64,000 nucleotides of DNA from NCBI RefSeq assembly GCF_047302465.1, contig NZ_CP178621.1, positions 2,418,001-2,482,000 of the forward strand. The letters are read 5' to 3'. The position numbers and the translations under genes were made by a program. Under the pieces are notes generated by a model that saw only the letters and a list, made by a program, of their open reading frames with translations, ran no database searches and was not told the DNA's origin. Of this stretch, positions 7,989 to 15,104 are shown piece by piece. This stretch comes from JACMRP01 sp047302465 (GTDB lineage: Bacteria > Bdellovibrionota > Bdellovibrionia > Bdellovibrionales > Bdellovibrionaceae). Within the stretch, counting starts at the first letter, position 1, and every line of letters starts with the position of its first letter.

Positions 7989-8870
7989 ATGATGACGAGA
8001 ATTGTTGTTTTAATAGCCTTTTTTGCCCTATTTCAAGTCTCCTGTGCTGGTCATAAGGTAACAACCCCGACAAACATCCCTGCTTCAGAAGAGAATAACG
8101 GCGCCGAAACTCCTGCTGAAGAAACCCCCGAAGTTCCAGACAACCCGGCAGTAACACCGACACCTGCACCAACTCCTGCGGCTACTCCGACTCCTCTTCC
8201 TACTCCGGCGTCTAATGAGCTCTTGGATATTTTCCATCAGTGGAAAACGCACTATAAAGTTTCAGAGCCTTATACAAAGGTGACTGACAACAACGGCAAA
8301 GGTTTTGAAGATCTCTATGGTACTCGTAACTTTAGAGCTGTTCTGCATGGTGTGTACTATCGTGGGGGCGCAAATAATAAGTATCATCGAGACAATCCTC
8401 GCGATAACATGAATCCACTACCAAGTGATGGACTTAAAAACCTCTGCGAAGAGGGATTCTCGACGGCAATTTATTACTATGCAACCAACTACTCTGGAGC
8501 ACCGAAAGCTACAAACTGCGGAAGCGGTTCTGATAAGCACTCTTTGAATTACAAACAAGTCACGGCACTGACGTCTGCGAATCACAAAACGATCTTGCAA
8601 CTGATCCATGATCGCATCAAAGGAAAGCTTCCTGGCCCTATTTACGGTCACTGCTGGAATGGCTGGCATGCTTCAGGATTAATCGCCGCGATTTCACTGC
8701 GCCAATTCTGCGATTGGACACCTACAGAAGCGCGCAACTATTGGCGCAAAAACACAGACGGCAACACTTCTGGCTATGAAAAAGTCGAAGCGATGGTCGT
8801 CGATTTCAAACCAATTAGTTCTTTAAAGATTTCCGCAGCGGAACAAGCGGTGATCTGTCCTTCGAAATAA
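7989..8870 (+). CDS. lipoprotein with dual-specificity-phosphatase-like domain lacking the catalytic Arg
   Basis: 293 residues. A lipobox (FQVSC, Cys about 19) marks an outer-membrane or periplasmic lipoprotein. Residues about 30-75 are a Pro/Thr linker with TPTPAPTPAATPTP repeats. The rest resembles a DSP/PTP-like phosphatase: VYYRGGANN, then LKNLCEEGFSTAIYYY, then the P-loop position GHCWNGWHASG. In active enzymes this is HCX5R; here the Arg position is Ala, so classic phosphatase chemistry is doubtful and it may be a pseudo-enzyme or phosphate-ligand binder. The start (ATG 7989 or 7992) follows AAGGCGG at the end of the structured RNA. Confidence 0.7.
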   Translation: MMTRIVVLIAFFALFQVSCAGHKVTTPTNIPASEENNGAETPAEETPEVPDNPAVTPTPAPTPAATPTPLPTPASNELLDIFHQWKTHYKVSEPYTKVTDNNGKGFEDLYGTRNFRAVLHGVYYRGGANNKYHRDNPRDNMNPLPSDGLKNLCEEGFSTAIYYYATNYSGAPKATNCGSGSDKHSLNYKQVTALTSANHKTILQLIHDRIKGKLPGPIYGHCWNGWHASGLIAAISLRQFCDWTPTEARNYWRKNTDGNTSGYEKVEAMVVDFKPISSLKISAAEQAVICPSK

Positions 8871-9740
8871 CTAGGTTAGAGCTCTCAGACTCTTCGCAAT
8901 TTGGCGGTGCAGACTCTGCTCCGCCGAATGCTGCCGCTGCACCAAGAACACACTCTGCTTACGATCTTTCTGTGAAATCGGCGAATCAAGTTCGATCAAT
9001 CTAAATTCCGGCAAAAGAGTCTTGTTGTGCAAGCTCACGACGAACTCTGGCAAATACGCAACAGACAGGCCTTGACGGCAAAGTTCCATCGCAGATTCCA
9101 TCATCGCAACCCGGTATTGAATATTCCGGGTAAATTTATGGTCTGGCCAGCCATCAAGCCCCTGAACTTTTGAAGGCGTTCCTTCCGAGGGCAATAGTGG
9201 TACTACAAATGGCAACTCTACCAAAGGTGTCCCTCTAAACTTTTTTAACCCAAACACGCCCATTTTAATTTTTGCTACTTCAACAAAATCAACACCCGCC
9301 TTCGGGATTGGCGCATAAGTAATCCCAATATCCACCTTATCCTCAGCAATAGCTTGCTCGAGTTGACCTGGGCTGTATTCATGAAGCTCCAAGGCGTTGA
9401 GCTCTACATGTTTTGTAAGATGTCCTAAGAAGTAGGTGGTAAAAACCTCGAAAGAGCCTATACGGGTCGGAGGTTTTTCGTTGTCTGTTCGTAAAAGATT
9501 TTCAGGAACCTTCAACCATTGATCCAAAAGACCGGCTGTCGAGTATTTAAAGCGATATCCGGCCGACGTCAGTCTAAGCCCCCGTCCCTCAGGCTCCAAG
9601 AGCTTGATACCCACTTCTTGTTCTAATAAGCGGAGCGCTTTCGAAAGCGCCGGTTGAGAGATATGTAGGACCTCACAGGCCTTCACCAAAGATCCTGTTT
9701 CTGCAAAGACATGAAAATAACGAACGCGATATATATCCAT
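8871..9740 (-). CDS. LysR-family transcriptional regulator
   Basis: 289 residues, standard LTTR length. Winged HTH at the N-terminus: YRVRYFHVFAETGSLVKACE, then LHISQPALSKALRLLEQEVG and the LTSAGYRF segment. The effector-binding domain follows from about residue 90, with IAEDKVDIGITYAPIP and GLSVAYLPEFVV motifs. Such proteins usually act as tetramers on a promoter next to their own gene. Its stop is directly adjacent to the phosphatase-like lipoprotein stop (convergent); upstream lie the 47-residue lipoprotein and the dienelactone hydrolase, possible targets. Confidence 0.93.
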   Translation of the reverse strand: MDIYRVRYFHVFAETGSLVKACEVLHISQPALSKALRLLEQEVGIKLLEPEGRGLRLTSAGYRFKYSTAGLLDQWLKVPENLLRTDNEKPPTRIGSFEVFTTYFLGHLTKHVELNALELHEYSPGQLEQAIAEDKVDIGITYAPIPKAGVDFVEVAKIKMGVFGLKKFRGTPLVELPFVVPLLPSEGTPSKVQGLDGWPDHKFTRNIQYRVAMMESAMELCRQGLSVAYLPEFVVSLHNKTLLPEFRLIELDSPISQKDRKQSVFLVQRQHSAEQSLHRQIAKSLRALT

Positions 9741-9814
9741 AAGTTATGCTTCTACAACTTTAATGAACTTATATTCAAGTTAATTTCATCGTAAATATGA
9801 GTTCAGAACTCAAA

Positions 9815-9958
9815 TCATTTGCAAGTAAATATAACTGCAAAGGCTTTATCACACGAAACAATCTCTTGAGATGATTGGGTCCCACGGATGTAACGTTCAT
9901 CAGCATCCATTGTACAAGCTGTAAGGGCTAAAAGTGACAAGAGCAGAAACGATTTCAT
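9815..9958 (-). CDS. 47-residue small lipoprotein
   Basis: A short gene: ATG 9958, stop TGA 9815-9817, with GGAG 8 bases upstream. The protein opens MKSFLLLSLLALTACTMDA: a signal peptide with the textbook lipobox LTAC. The remaining about 32 residues contain two Cys (IVSCDK and FTCK), perhaps a disulfide, and end in TCK. It lies between LysR and the dienelactone hydrolase. It resembles entericidin-like mini-lipoproteins only in size; no homology is claimed. Confidence 0.65.
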   Translation of the reverse strand: MKSFLLLSLLALTACTMDADERYIRGTQSSQEIVSCDKAFAVIFTCK

Positions 9959-10102
9959 AGAGGTCTCCGTTGTGTTTGCGCAACCTAGGAGATGCCATGT
10001 ATTGGGTCAAGCCCTAAACCACCCTGTGTACTTCACCAAAACTCTTTACATAGTTTTGACCTCCCAATCCGCGATTTTTTATCATCGCCGGATGGAGGAT
10101 TT

Positions 10103-10879
10103 ATGAAGCATCTATTTGTATTTTTTATGTTGATTGCCAGCACAGCCAGTGCCGCCATTCAAACAGAGGTTGTGAATTATAAAGACGGCAATACAGACCT
10201 TGAAGGCTATATCGCTTATGATGACAAGTTCACGGGGCCTCGTCCCGTGGTGTATATCGTTCACCAGTGGACCGGAGTCAGTGACTACGAACAAATGCGG
10301 GCTCGAATGATTGCCGAACTTGGCTATGTGGGTTTTGCTATCGATGTCTATGGCAAAGGAATTCGCCCGACAGATCCGGCAGAACGTACTCGTCTGTCTG
10401 ATTTTTACAAAGCCGGTAACCGAGCCCTTTTCCGACAACGTGAAATGGCGGCGCTTGAATACGCAAAAACAGACAGCCGCATGGATGCCTCAAAGGCCGT
10501 TGCCATTGGCTATTGTTTTGGCGGAACAGGAGCATTGGAACTGGCCCGTGCAGGAGCTGCCATCCTCGGAGCGGTTAGCTTCCACGGAGCTTTAACTAAT
10601 CCGAATCCCCAAGACGTAGCCAATATGAAAATGCCGACAATGGTTCATCATGGAGCTATAGATCCCTTTGTGCCGCCAACAGAGGTTATGGCCTTTATCA
10701 ATGAAATGAACACTGCCAAGGTGGACTATGCCTTCACCTCTTATGCCAATGCCGTTCATTCATTCACGGATAAAAATGCAGGCAATGACCCCTCAAAGGG
10801 AGCTGCTTACGACGAAAAAGCCGACAAGCGTTCTTGGAGCTCTCTTGTGGCGTTCTTAAAAGAAGTCTTTGGCGAATAA
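10103..10879 (+). CDS. secreted dienelactone hydrolase-family protein
   Basis: 258 residues from ATG 10103, preceded by GGAGG; a longer frame upstream lacks a signal. A signal peptide (about 1-18, ASA) precedes an alpha/beta hydrolase of the DLH type: PVVYIVHQWTGVSDYE, then YGKGIRPTDPAERT, then GYCFGGTGAL with the nucleophilic Cys 138, IDPFVPP with Asp 187 and AVHSFTD with His 219. The Cys-Asp-His triad is complete. Dienelactone hydrolases open lactone rings; periplasmic members likely hydrolyse other esters or thioesters. A hairpin terminator follows. Confidence 0.9.
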   Translation: MKHLFVFFMLIASTASAAIQTEVVNYKDGNTDLEGYIAYDDKFTGPRPVVYIVHQWTGVSDYEQMRARMIAELGYVGFAIDVYGKGIRPTDPAERTRLSDFYKAGNRALFRQREMAALEYAKTDSRMDASKAVAIGYCFGGTGALELARAGAAILGAVSFHGALTNPNPQDVANMKMPTMVHHGAIDPFVPPTEVMAFINEMNTAKVDYAFTSYANAVHSFTDKNAGNDPSKGAAYDEKADKRSWSSLVAFLKEVFGE

Positions 10880-10883
10880 AATA

Positions 10884-10917
10884 AAAAAGGCACTGAGCGA
10901 GGATCTCAGTGCCTTTT
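10884..10917. terminator. bidirectional rho-independent terminator
   Basis: AAAAAAGGCACTGAG, loop CGAGGAT, CTCAGTGCCTTTT. The stem is 11 base pairs with A and T tracts on either side, so it can stop the plus-strand hydrolase and the minus-strand secreted protein that converge here. Confidence 0.9.
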
Positions 10918-10947
10918 AGAGGAAGGCGCAAGGTTTTTATTAAAGCC

Positions 10948-11301
10948 TTACTGAAGAGGCGAATGGCAGTTCAAAGAGTCTGACTGACCAACGCTCAATA
11001 CAGGATTCTCAGCAATCGCAGTAAGCACTGAGGGGCTTCTTGCCAATTGAAGTTCAAAAGTTTGACCTTCAAATTTTGTCAGATTCTGATCTACTGTACC
11101 TGAATCTACAGCCTTGATTTCACCGTTAATAAGAATAACCAATTGCAAGCCAGCGTGCTCATCGTTGATGCCCAATACAGTCAATGAAGAGTCCACATTT
11201 GGAAGACTCTCACATTGGAAGATCAAGCTTTCATCCTGCGCCATTGCGAAGTTAGAAGTTAGTACCATCGCTGCTGTTGCGATCATCATTTTAAGTTTCA
11301 T
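10948..11301 (-). CDS. small secreted protein, paralogue of the one at 14678
   Basis: 117 residues with a signal peptide ending FAMAQ. The mature part shares a clear layout with the protein at 14678-15055: IFQCESLPNVDSSLTVLGI against IFECQTLPVVDSDLSFTGL, an acidic ILINGE/IAIDGI strand, and a C-terminal VGQSDSLNC against VGSSEALSC. The two shared Cys probably form a disulfide. Its promoter carries a perfect 19-bp palindrome nearly identical to one before the regulator that precedes the paralogue, so both are likely under the same control. Function unknown. Confidence 0.7.
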   Translation of the reverse strand: MKLKMMIATAAMVLTSNFAMAQDESLIFQCESLPNVDSSLTVLGINDEHAGLQLVILINGEIKAVDSGTVDQNLTKFEGQTFELQLARSPSVLTAIAENPVLSVGQSDSLNCHSPLQ

Positions 11302-11378
11302 GTTGTTTCCTTTTGTTAAGGGGTTGTTGTTTTTCCTGAAACCCTTGTATCGACCTTCCGATTAAGAATCCAGTTTTT

Positions 11379-11397
11379 TTGACACAAAGTGTGTCAA
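11379..11397. promoter_or_regulatory. palindromic operator TTGACACA-AAG-TGTGTCAA
   Basis: A perfect 8-3-8 inverted repeat about 80 bases upstream of the small secreted protein at 10948. It contains TTGACA on both strands and could overlap a -35 element. A further TGACACA half-site is at 11402-11408. Read toward the gene, it and the following A run (TGACACACTTTGTGTCAAAA) match all but one base of the segment upstream of the regulator at 13884. Confidence 0.65.
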
Positions 11398-11427
11398 CCC
11401 CTGACACAGGCAAAACCTACATTTCGC

Positions 11428-11907
11428 TTAGTTTCTGACAAACTGACAAGGAACTCCATCCTTGCCATAAAGCAAGATTTTAGAGGTCTTCACAAACTGA
11501 AGAAGCTTGCGATCCTCTTTCCAAATACCGAATTCTCCAATCGAAGACTGAACTACGATCGTATTGTTCTTTATAACGATACGGAGCTTCTCTGTGCCTG
11601 GAAAATGGGGACGATCATAGGTCTCTGTACGGCTAACAAAGATCTGCTCTTGGCCTGCCGTAGGAATTCCATTTTCATTTCCATTCCCAATAAAAAGAAG
11701 ATTTATGACTTTGTTTTGGGCATCTACGTCTAAATCCAAGTGAGAGTATCTCGCTGTGCAAAACGCAGAATCCGAAGAAACAGCATATTTGCCAGAACTT
11801 CCGACGAAGCGAGACAAGTTATCAGACGCGGCGTATGCAACTGTACTGCTGACGAAAAAAAGACCTAGAACCATAAAGCGAATTTTAGCGACTCTTGATG
11901 TTTTCAT
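11428..11907 (-). CDS. secreted protein of unknown function
   Basis: 159 residues. A long signal peptide with a basic start (MKTSRVAKIRFMVLGLFF...VAYA) is followed by a beta-rich mature part. A lipocalin-like or small barrel fold is possible, with GSSGKYAVSS, LLFIGNGNENG and GEFGIWKEDRKL strands and a C-terminal VPCQFVRN; Cys about 49 and Cys about 155 may pair. AAGG precedes the ATG. It is one of a row of minus-strand secreted proteins. No family recognised. Confidence 0.65.
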   Translation of the reverse strand: MKTSRVAKIRFMVLGLFFVSSTVAYAASDNLSRFVGSSGKYAVSSDSAFCTARYSHLDLDVDAQNKVINLLFIGNGNENGIPTAGQEQIFVSRTETYDRPHFPGTEKLRIVIKNNTIVVQSSIGEFGIWKEDRKLLQFVKTSKILLYGKDGVPCQFVRN

Positions 11908-11938
11908 AGTTTTACACCTTTCTTAGTTTTTCTTTAAC

Positions 11939-12907
11939 TTATTTTAATTTTGGATGTGCAAAGTGAAGGCGACGGTCACAACCGTAACTAACAACAGCGT
12001 GATCCAAAACGATCTCACCGATTTTTTTCCAACCAGACTTTGCAGATCGATCTTTGGTCGTATCTGATACTTCAATGGCGTAAGTGATCTTTTTATTTTC
12101 CTGCATCGCCGTCAAAACTTCATGACGGAAGTCTTTTTCATTGTTTCTTTGAACGCTTTTATCTACCGAAAGGCGAAGCCATTTTGGTTGTTTCACAGCG
12201 CCAGGCTCAGACAAAGCGGCCACTTGGGTCAGAGGTCTGAACATTGGATTCTCATCCACTTTCTTAAGGACCGAAGCGATCTTGAAGGCAAAGCTAATTA
12301 GCCCCAAGCTAAAACCAGATTCAGGTTCATTGGTCGTGCGCGCATCAAGCACATGGGGTGTATCCTCACCCATTAAAACATCGACGGTAAAGAAGTTTCC
12401 GGTCTTCACCACTTCATGTGCGTTCATTGTCGGAAAGACTTTACCAGCGACACCGAAGCCACGGTCGTCTTTTGAAGTTGTTTTATCCATCGCAACTGAA
12501 ATTCTTCCTACAAAAAGACCTTGAGAGCCTTTTGCGAAGTAACCACTATAAGGAGTGTTCTCTTGGATTTTCCACTCGCCAGTTACGCACACGCCATTTG
12601 GATGAAGCTTTTTCGGAAGACGATCATAATAATCAAACCGTTCACTCAAGGTACGAACTGCATCACGTTCCAGCGTCGTGCCCGAGCCCTGAAACACTGA
12701 CAGCATATTCATAGGATACTGAGGAAGACGAGTCGCATAGACCTCTTTCTCGTACCTTGCACCTTCACTGCTTGGAGTGAAATCATGATCCTCGAGGACT
12801 TGAAGGACTTCCGCGAAACTCGAGCCTTTGTATTCTAAGGCCTCCGCCTGCGCGAATGCTGATGTTGTAGATAAAACCAAACCTAATAGGACGAATGTTG
12901 CTTTCAT
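11939..12907 (-). CDS. secreted protein of unknown function
   Basis: 322 residues with a signal peptide (MKATFVLLGLVLSTTSAFA). The mature part is about 300 residues of mixed alpha/beta with a central Gly-rich strand (GYFAKGSQGLFVGRISVAMD), the segment GVAGKVFPTMNAHEVVKTGN, and a C-terminal pair of Cys-containing strands near SYGCDRRLHF. The segment GKVFPT with nearby NFFTVDVLMGED loosely recalls catalase-related folds, which is weak. AAGGGAG precedes the ATG. Divergent from the HTH regulator at 12993, across a palindrome-rich 85-bp spacer that probably carries its operator. Confidence 0.65.
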   Translation of the reverse strand: MKATFVLLGLVLSTTSAFAQAEALEYKGSSFAEVLQVLEDHDFTPSSEGARYEKEVYATRLPQYPMNMLSVFQGSGTTLERDAVRTLSERFDYYDRLPKKLHPNGVCVTGEWKIQENTPYSGYFAKGSQGLFVGRISVAMDKTTSKDDRGFGVAGKVFPTMNAHEVVKTGNFFTVDVLMGEDTPHVLDARTTNEPESGFSLGLISFAFKIASVLKKVDENPMFRPLTQVAALSEPGAVKQPKWLRLSVDKSVQRNNEKDFRHEVLTAMQENKKITYAIEVSDTTKDRSAKSGWKKIGEIVLDHAVVSYGCDRRLHFAHPKLK

Positions 12908-12930
12908 AGTTTCTCCCTTGACGGAAGGAA

Positions 12931-12977
12931 GGTACCCACATAGGGTGCAAAATCATAAGGGATACTAGAAAGTACCC
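12931..12977. promoter_or_regulatory. inverted repeats in a divergent promoter
   Basis: GGTACCC-ACATA-GGGTGC (12931-12948) and GGGaTACT-AGAA-AGTACCC (12959-12977, one-base bulge) share a TACCC/GGGTA half-site. They fill the spacer between the divergent secreted protein (12907) and HTH regulator (12993), the usual place for an autoregulated operator. Confidence 0.5.
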
Positions 12978-12992
12978 AAAAAAGGACCTAAA

Positions 12993-13769
12993 ATGCCTAA
13001 AAAGAAGCCCCAAACGCATACCCGGGAAGAGTTCAAAATCCTTATCCAACGCCTGAAACACCTCTTACGGGAACGGGGAATCTCTTATAAAGAACTCGCT
13101 AAAAAGATGCAGATGTCTGAGTCCGGCGTAAAGAAGATCTTTTCGGCTGATGACTGCTCTTTCCAGAAGCTCGTTGAGATCACTAAAATCCTCGGCATTA
13201 CTCTGTCTGATCTGTTTCAGGAAATTGAACGCGAAGAAATGACTTCGGTTTCTTTTACCCCCGAGGAACAAGCACTTTTTCTTAAGAACAAAGACCTCTT
13301 TCACTTTTTCGTAAAGCTTGTCATTGAGCGCTCCTCTGTCGAGGAGATCAAAAAAGAATCGAAGCTGACCGAGGCTCAAGCTTTTAAGTACCTACGCACC
13401 CTCGATGAAGCAGGTCTGATCACCCTGTTGCCCGAGAATAAGATTCAGATCCCGCCGATTTCTTTGGTCAGTAACTTTGGCAGTGGTCCCCTCTTAGAAA
13501 AGACCTACAATACCTGGGGACATCGTATCGTCGATGAACTTGCCCACCCTAGAAATCAAGAATCCGGGCAGTTCATCATTCGCTGTTTAAAAATGAAAGA
13601 CGAAACCTACCAAGACTTCCTTCTCCAGCTGAGGGAGCTTGAAAGGGAAATGGCCAAACGCGCTTTACGAGAGATGGCGTTCTCGACCGCGAATTTAAAG
13701 CTAACCCGCTGGGTTTCTATGACCAGCCATGGAAGCTTTATCCCAGGTCCGCTCAACCAATTAGACTAG
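12993..13769 (+). CDS. XRE-type HTH regulator with C-terminal winged-helix region
   Basis: 258 residues. Residues about 13-65 form a Cro/C1-type HTH: LLRERGISYKELAKKMQMSE, then GVKKIFSADDCSFQKLVEIT and LGITLSDLF. Residues about 80-150 look like a MarR/winged-helix unit (IKKESKLTEAQAFKYLRTLD, EAGLITLLPENKIQIPP). The remainder is helical and may dimerise or bind a ligand. AAAGGA precedes the ATG. It faces the secreted protein at 12907 across inverted repeats and probably regulates it and itself; that target is inferred from layout. Confidence 0.85.
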   Translation: MPKKKPQTHTREEFKILIQRLKHLLRERGISYKELAKKMQMSESGVKKIFSADDCSFQKLVEITKILGITLSDLFQEIEREEMTSVSFTPEEQALFLKNKDLFHFFVKLVIERSSVEEIKKESKLTEAQAFKYLRTLDEAGLITLLPENKIQIPPISLVSNFGSGPLLEKTYNTWGHRIVDELAHPRNQESGQFIIRCLKMKDETYQDFLLQLRELEREMAKRALREMAFSTANLKLTRWVSMTSHGSFIPGPLNQLD

Positions 13770-13811
13770 GGATTTTGAAGACTTCGGAGACAAACAGGAA
13801 GAAAATTCAAG

Positions 13812-13840
13812 TGTTTCAAATTCTGACACACTTTGTTTCA
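13812..13840 (+). promoter_or_regulatory. operator TGACACA-CTT-TGTTTCA with extra half-site
   Basis: TGACACA (13824-13830), CTT, TGTTTCA (13834-13840) is a 7-3-7 inverted repeat with one mismatch; another TGTTTCA lies at 13812-13818. It is 44 bases upstream of the DUF4423 regulator start and nearly matches the palindrome at 11379-11397, including the A run that follows. Confidence 0.6.
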
Positions 13841-13883
13841 AAAAATTGGAAATCCTGAAGTCCTTAGAGTATCTTTCAGACCC

Positions 13884-14681
13884 ATGGAAGTGCTTCGCGA
13901 TAAAAGACGCCGTATAACAGCCCCTAATTTCAGAAGTCTCTTGCAAGAGACTCTGGTTGAGCGTTGTCGTCATAATCCGAATTATTCACTCAGATCTTTC
14001 GCCCGTTCCTTGCAAGTAGAGCCCTCAGCACTTTCGCAAATGATCAATGGCAAGCGTCCAATTACCGAAAAGATGAAATTGCGCTTAGGCTCTGCATTGG
14101 GCCTAAGCGTAGAACAACTTCATAAACTGCCGACCTCTGAAGACATGACAGCGGTTCGCGCAGCCCCTGAATTTCAGCAAATGACTTTAGATTCGTTCGC
14201 GGTGATTTCTGACTGGTATCACTACGCTATTTTGGAGCTTACCTATATTGACGGATTTAAGTCCGATGCCGCTTGGATCAGCCAACGTTTAGGCATCACA
14301 AAGTCTGAAGCTAATATCGCTATTGAGCGTTTACTGCGTTTAGGACTTCTTAAGCAGGACACTAAGGGTCGCTGGATTGATGCTTCTGAAAATGGCGAGC
14401 TCTCGCACCTAACGCCGGAAGCGACTTCCGATGCTGCTCGCAAATATCAAGTTCAGCTTCTTGAAATCTCTAAACGTGCGGTCCAAGAAATCCCGTTAGC
14501 AAAACGCAATCACACTTCTGCAACGATGTGCTTTGACCCCGAAGACTTGGCTGTTGCTGTTGAGGCAATCACGAAATTCCGTCGCGGTTTTGCCCGTGAC
14601 TTTCAACCTAAAAAAGCAAAAGACGTTTACCAACTTCAAATCAGTTTCTTCCCTCTGACAAAACTAAAGGAGAATTTATGA
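13884..14681 (+). CDS. DUF4423/TIGR02147-family transcriptional regulator
   Basis: 265 residues from ATG 13884; a TTG at 13833 would place the operator inside the coding region and is rejected. N-terminal XRE-type HTH (YSLRSFARSLQVEPSALSQM, then INGKRPITEKMKLRLGSALG). The rest matches the DUF4423 pattern: DSFAVISDWYHYAILELTYI, then ISQRLGITKSEANIAIERLL and RLGLLKQDTKGRW, which is a second winged helix. This family is expanded in Bdellovibrio and Fibrobacter. Its stop overlaps the start of the next gene (ATGA), so regulator and secreted protein are co-translated. The upstream operator suggests autoregulation plus control of the paralogue at 10948. Confidence 0.9.
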   Translation: MEVLRDKRRRITAPNFRSLLQETLVERCRHNPNYSLRSFARSLQVEPSALSQMINGKRPITEKMKLRLGSALGLSVEQLHKLPTSEDMTAVRAAPEFQQMTLDSFAVISDWYHYAILELTYIDGFKSDAAWISQRLGITKSEANIAIERLLRLGLLKQDTKGRWIDASENGELSHLTPEATSDAARKYQVQLLEISKRAVQEIPLAKRNHTSATMCFDPEDLAVAVEAITKFRRGFARDFQPKKAKDVYQLQISFFPLTKLKENL

Positions 14682-15055
14682 AAACCCTCTTCAGTTTCTC
14701 TGTCCTTACATTAACTTTGATCAGCTCTCTTTCTTTCGCCCGTGAATTTGAAGGCGTCAAAGAAGGCGGCGGAGATGATTCTAGAATCTTTGAATGCCAG
14801 ACCCTTCCAGTTGTGGATTCTGACCTATCATTCACGGGTCTGGATCAAGGCACTGGCAATGAAATCGCTCTGAGCATTGCGATCGACGGTATTGAAATCG
14901 CTAGAGAAATCGGCACTTGGGATCCAGAGACAAAAACTTACACCAGCAGCGGGTTTAAAATTAAAACTACGCGCAAAGGCAAAGTCACAGCAACCGGCGA
15001 AAACTACCTGTACAACGTCGGAAGTTCTGAAGCCCTTTCGTGCACCCGTTTCTAA
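14678..15055 (+). CDS. small secreted protein, paralogue of the one at 10948
   Basis: 125 residues with a signal peptide ending SLSFA. The mature part has an acidic/Gly start (EGVKEGGGDDSR), then IFECQTLPVVDSDLSFTGL and a C-terminal VGSSEALSCTRF, the same layout as the protein at 10948. Two Cys are conserved between them. Translationally coupled to the DUF4423 regulator. Function unknown; co-regulation with its paralogue is the main clue. Confidence 0.75.
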   Translation: MKTLFSFSVLTLTLISSLSFAREFEGVKEGGGDDSRIFECQTLPVVDSDLSFTGLDQGTGNEIALSIAIDGIEIAREIGTWDPETKTYTSSGFKIKTTRKGKVTATGENYLYNVGSSEALSCTRF

Positions 15056-15074
15056 TCAAAAAAAAACTTGCCTG

Positions 15075-15104
15075 GCCCCTCAGGGGCGAATTAATCTTCG
15101 CCCC
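15075..15104 (+). promoter_or_regulatory. two mutually exclusive hairpins before malQ
   Basis: GCCCC-TCA-GGGGC (15075-15087) and GGGGCGAA-TTAATC-TTCGCCCC (15083-15104) compete for the same GGGGC. The second ends on the base before the malQ ATG, and no ordinary Shine-Dalgarno is present. It may act as a translational switch, or partly as a terminator for the upstream gene. Confidence 0.45.

Noticed and set aside
14877..15104. Upstream extension of malQ
   Set aside because: It overlaps the preceding secreted-protein gene and encodes basic, non-family sequence; ATG 15105 begins the MalQ-like domain.
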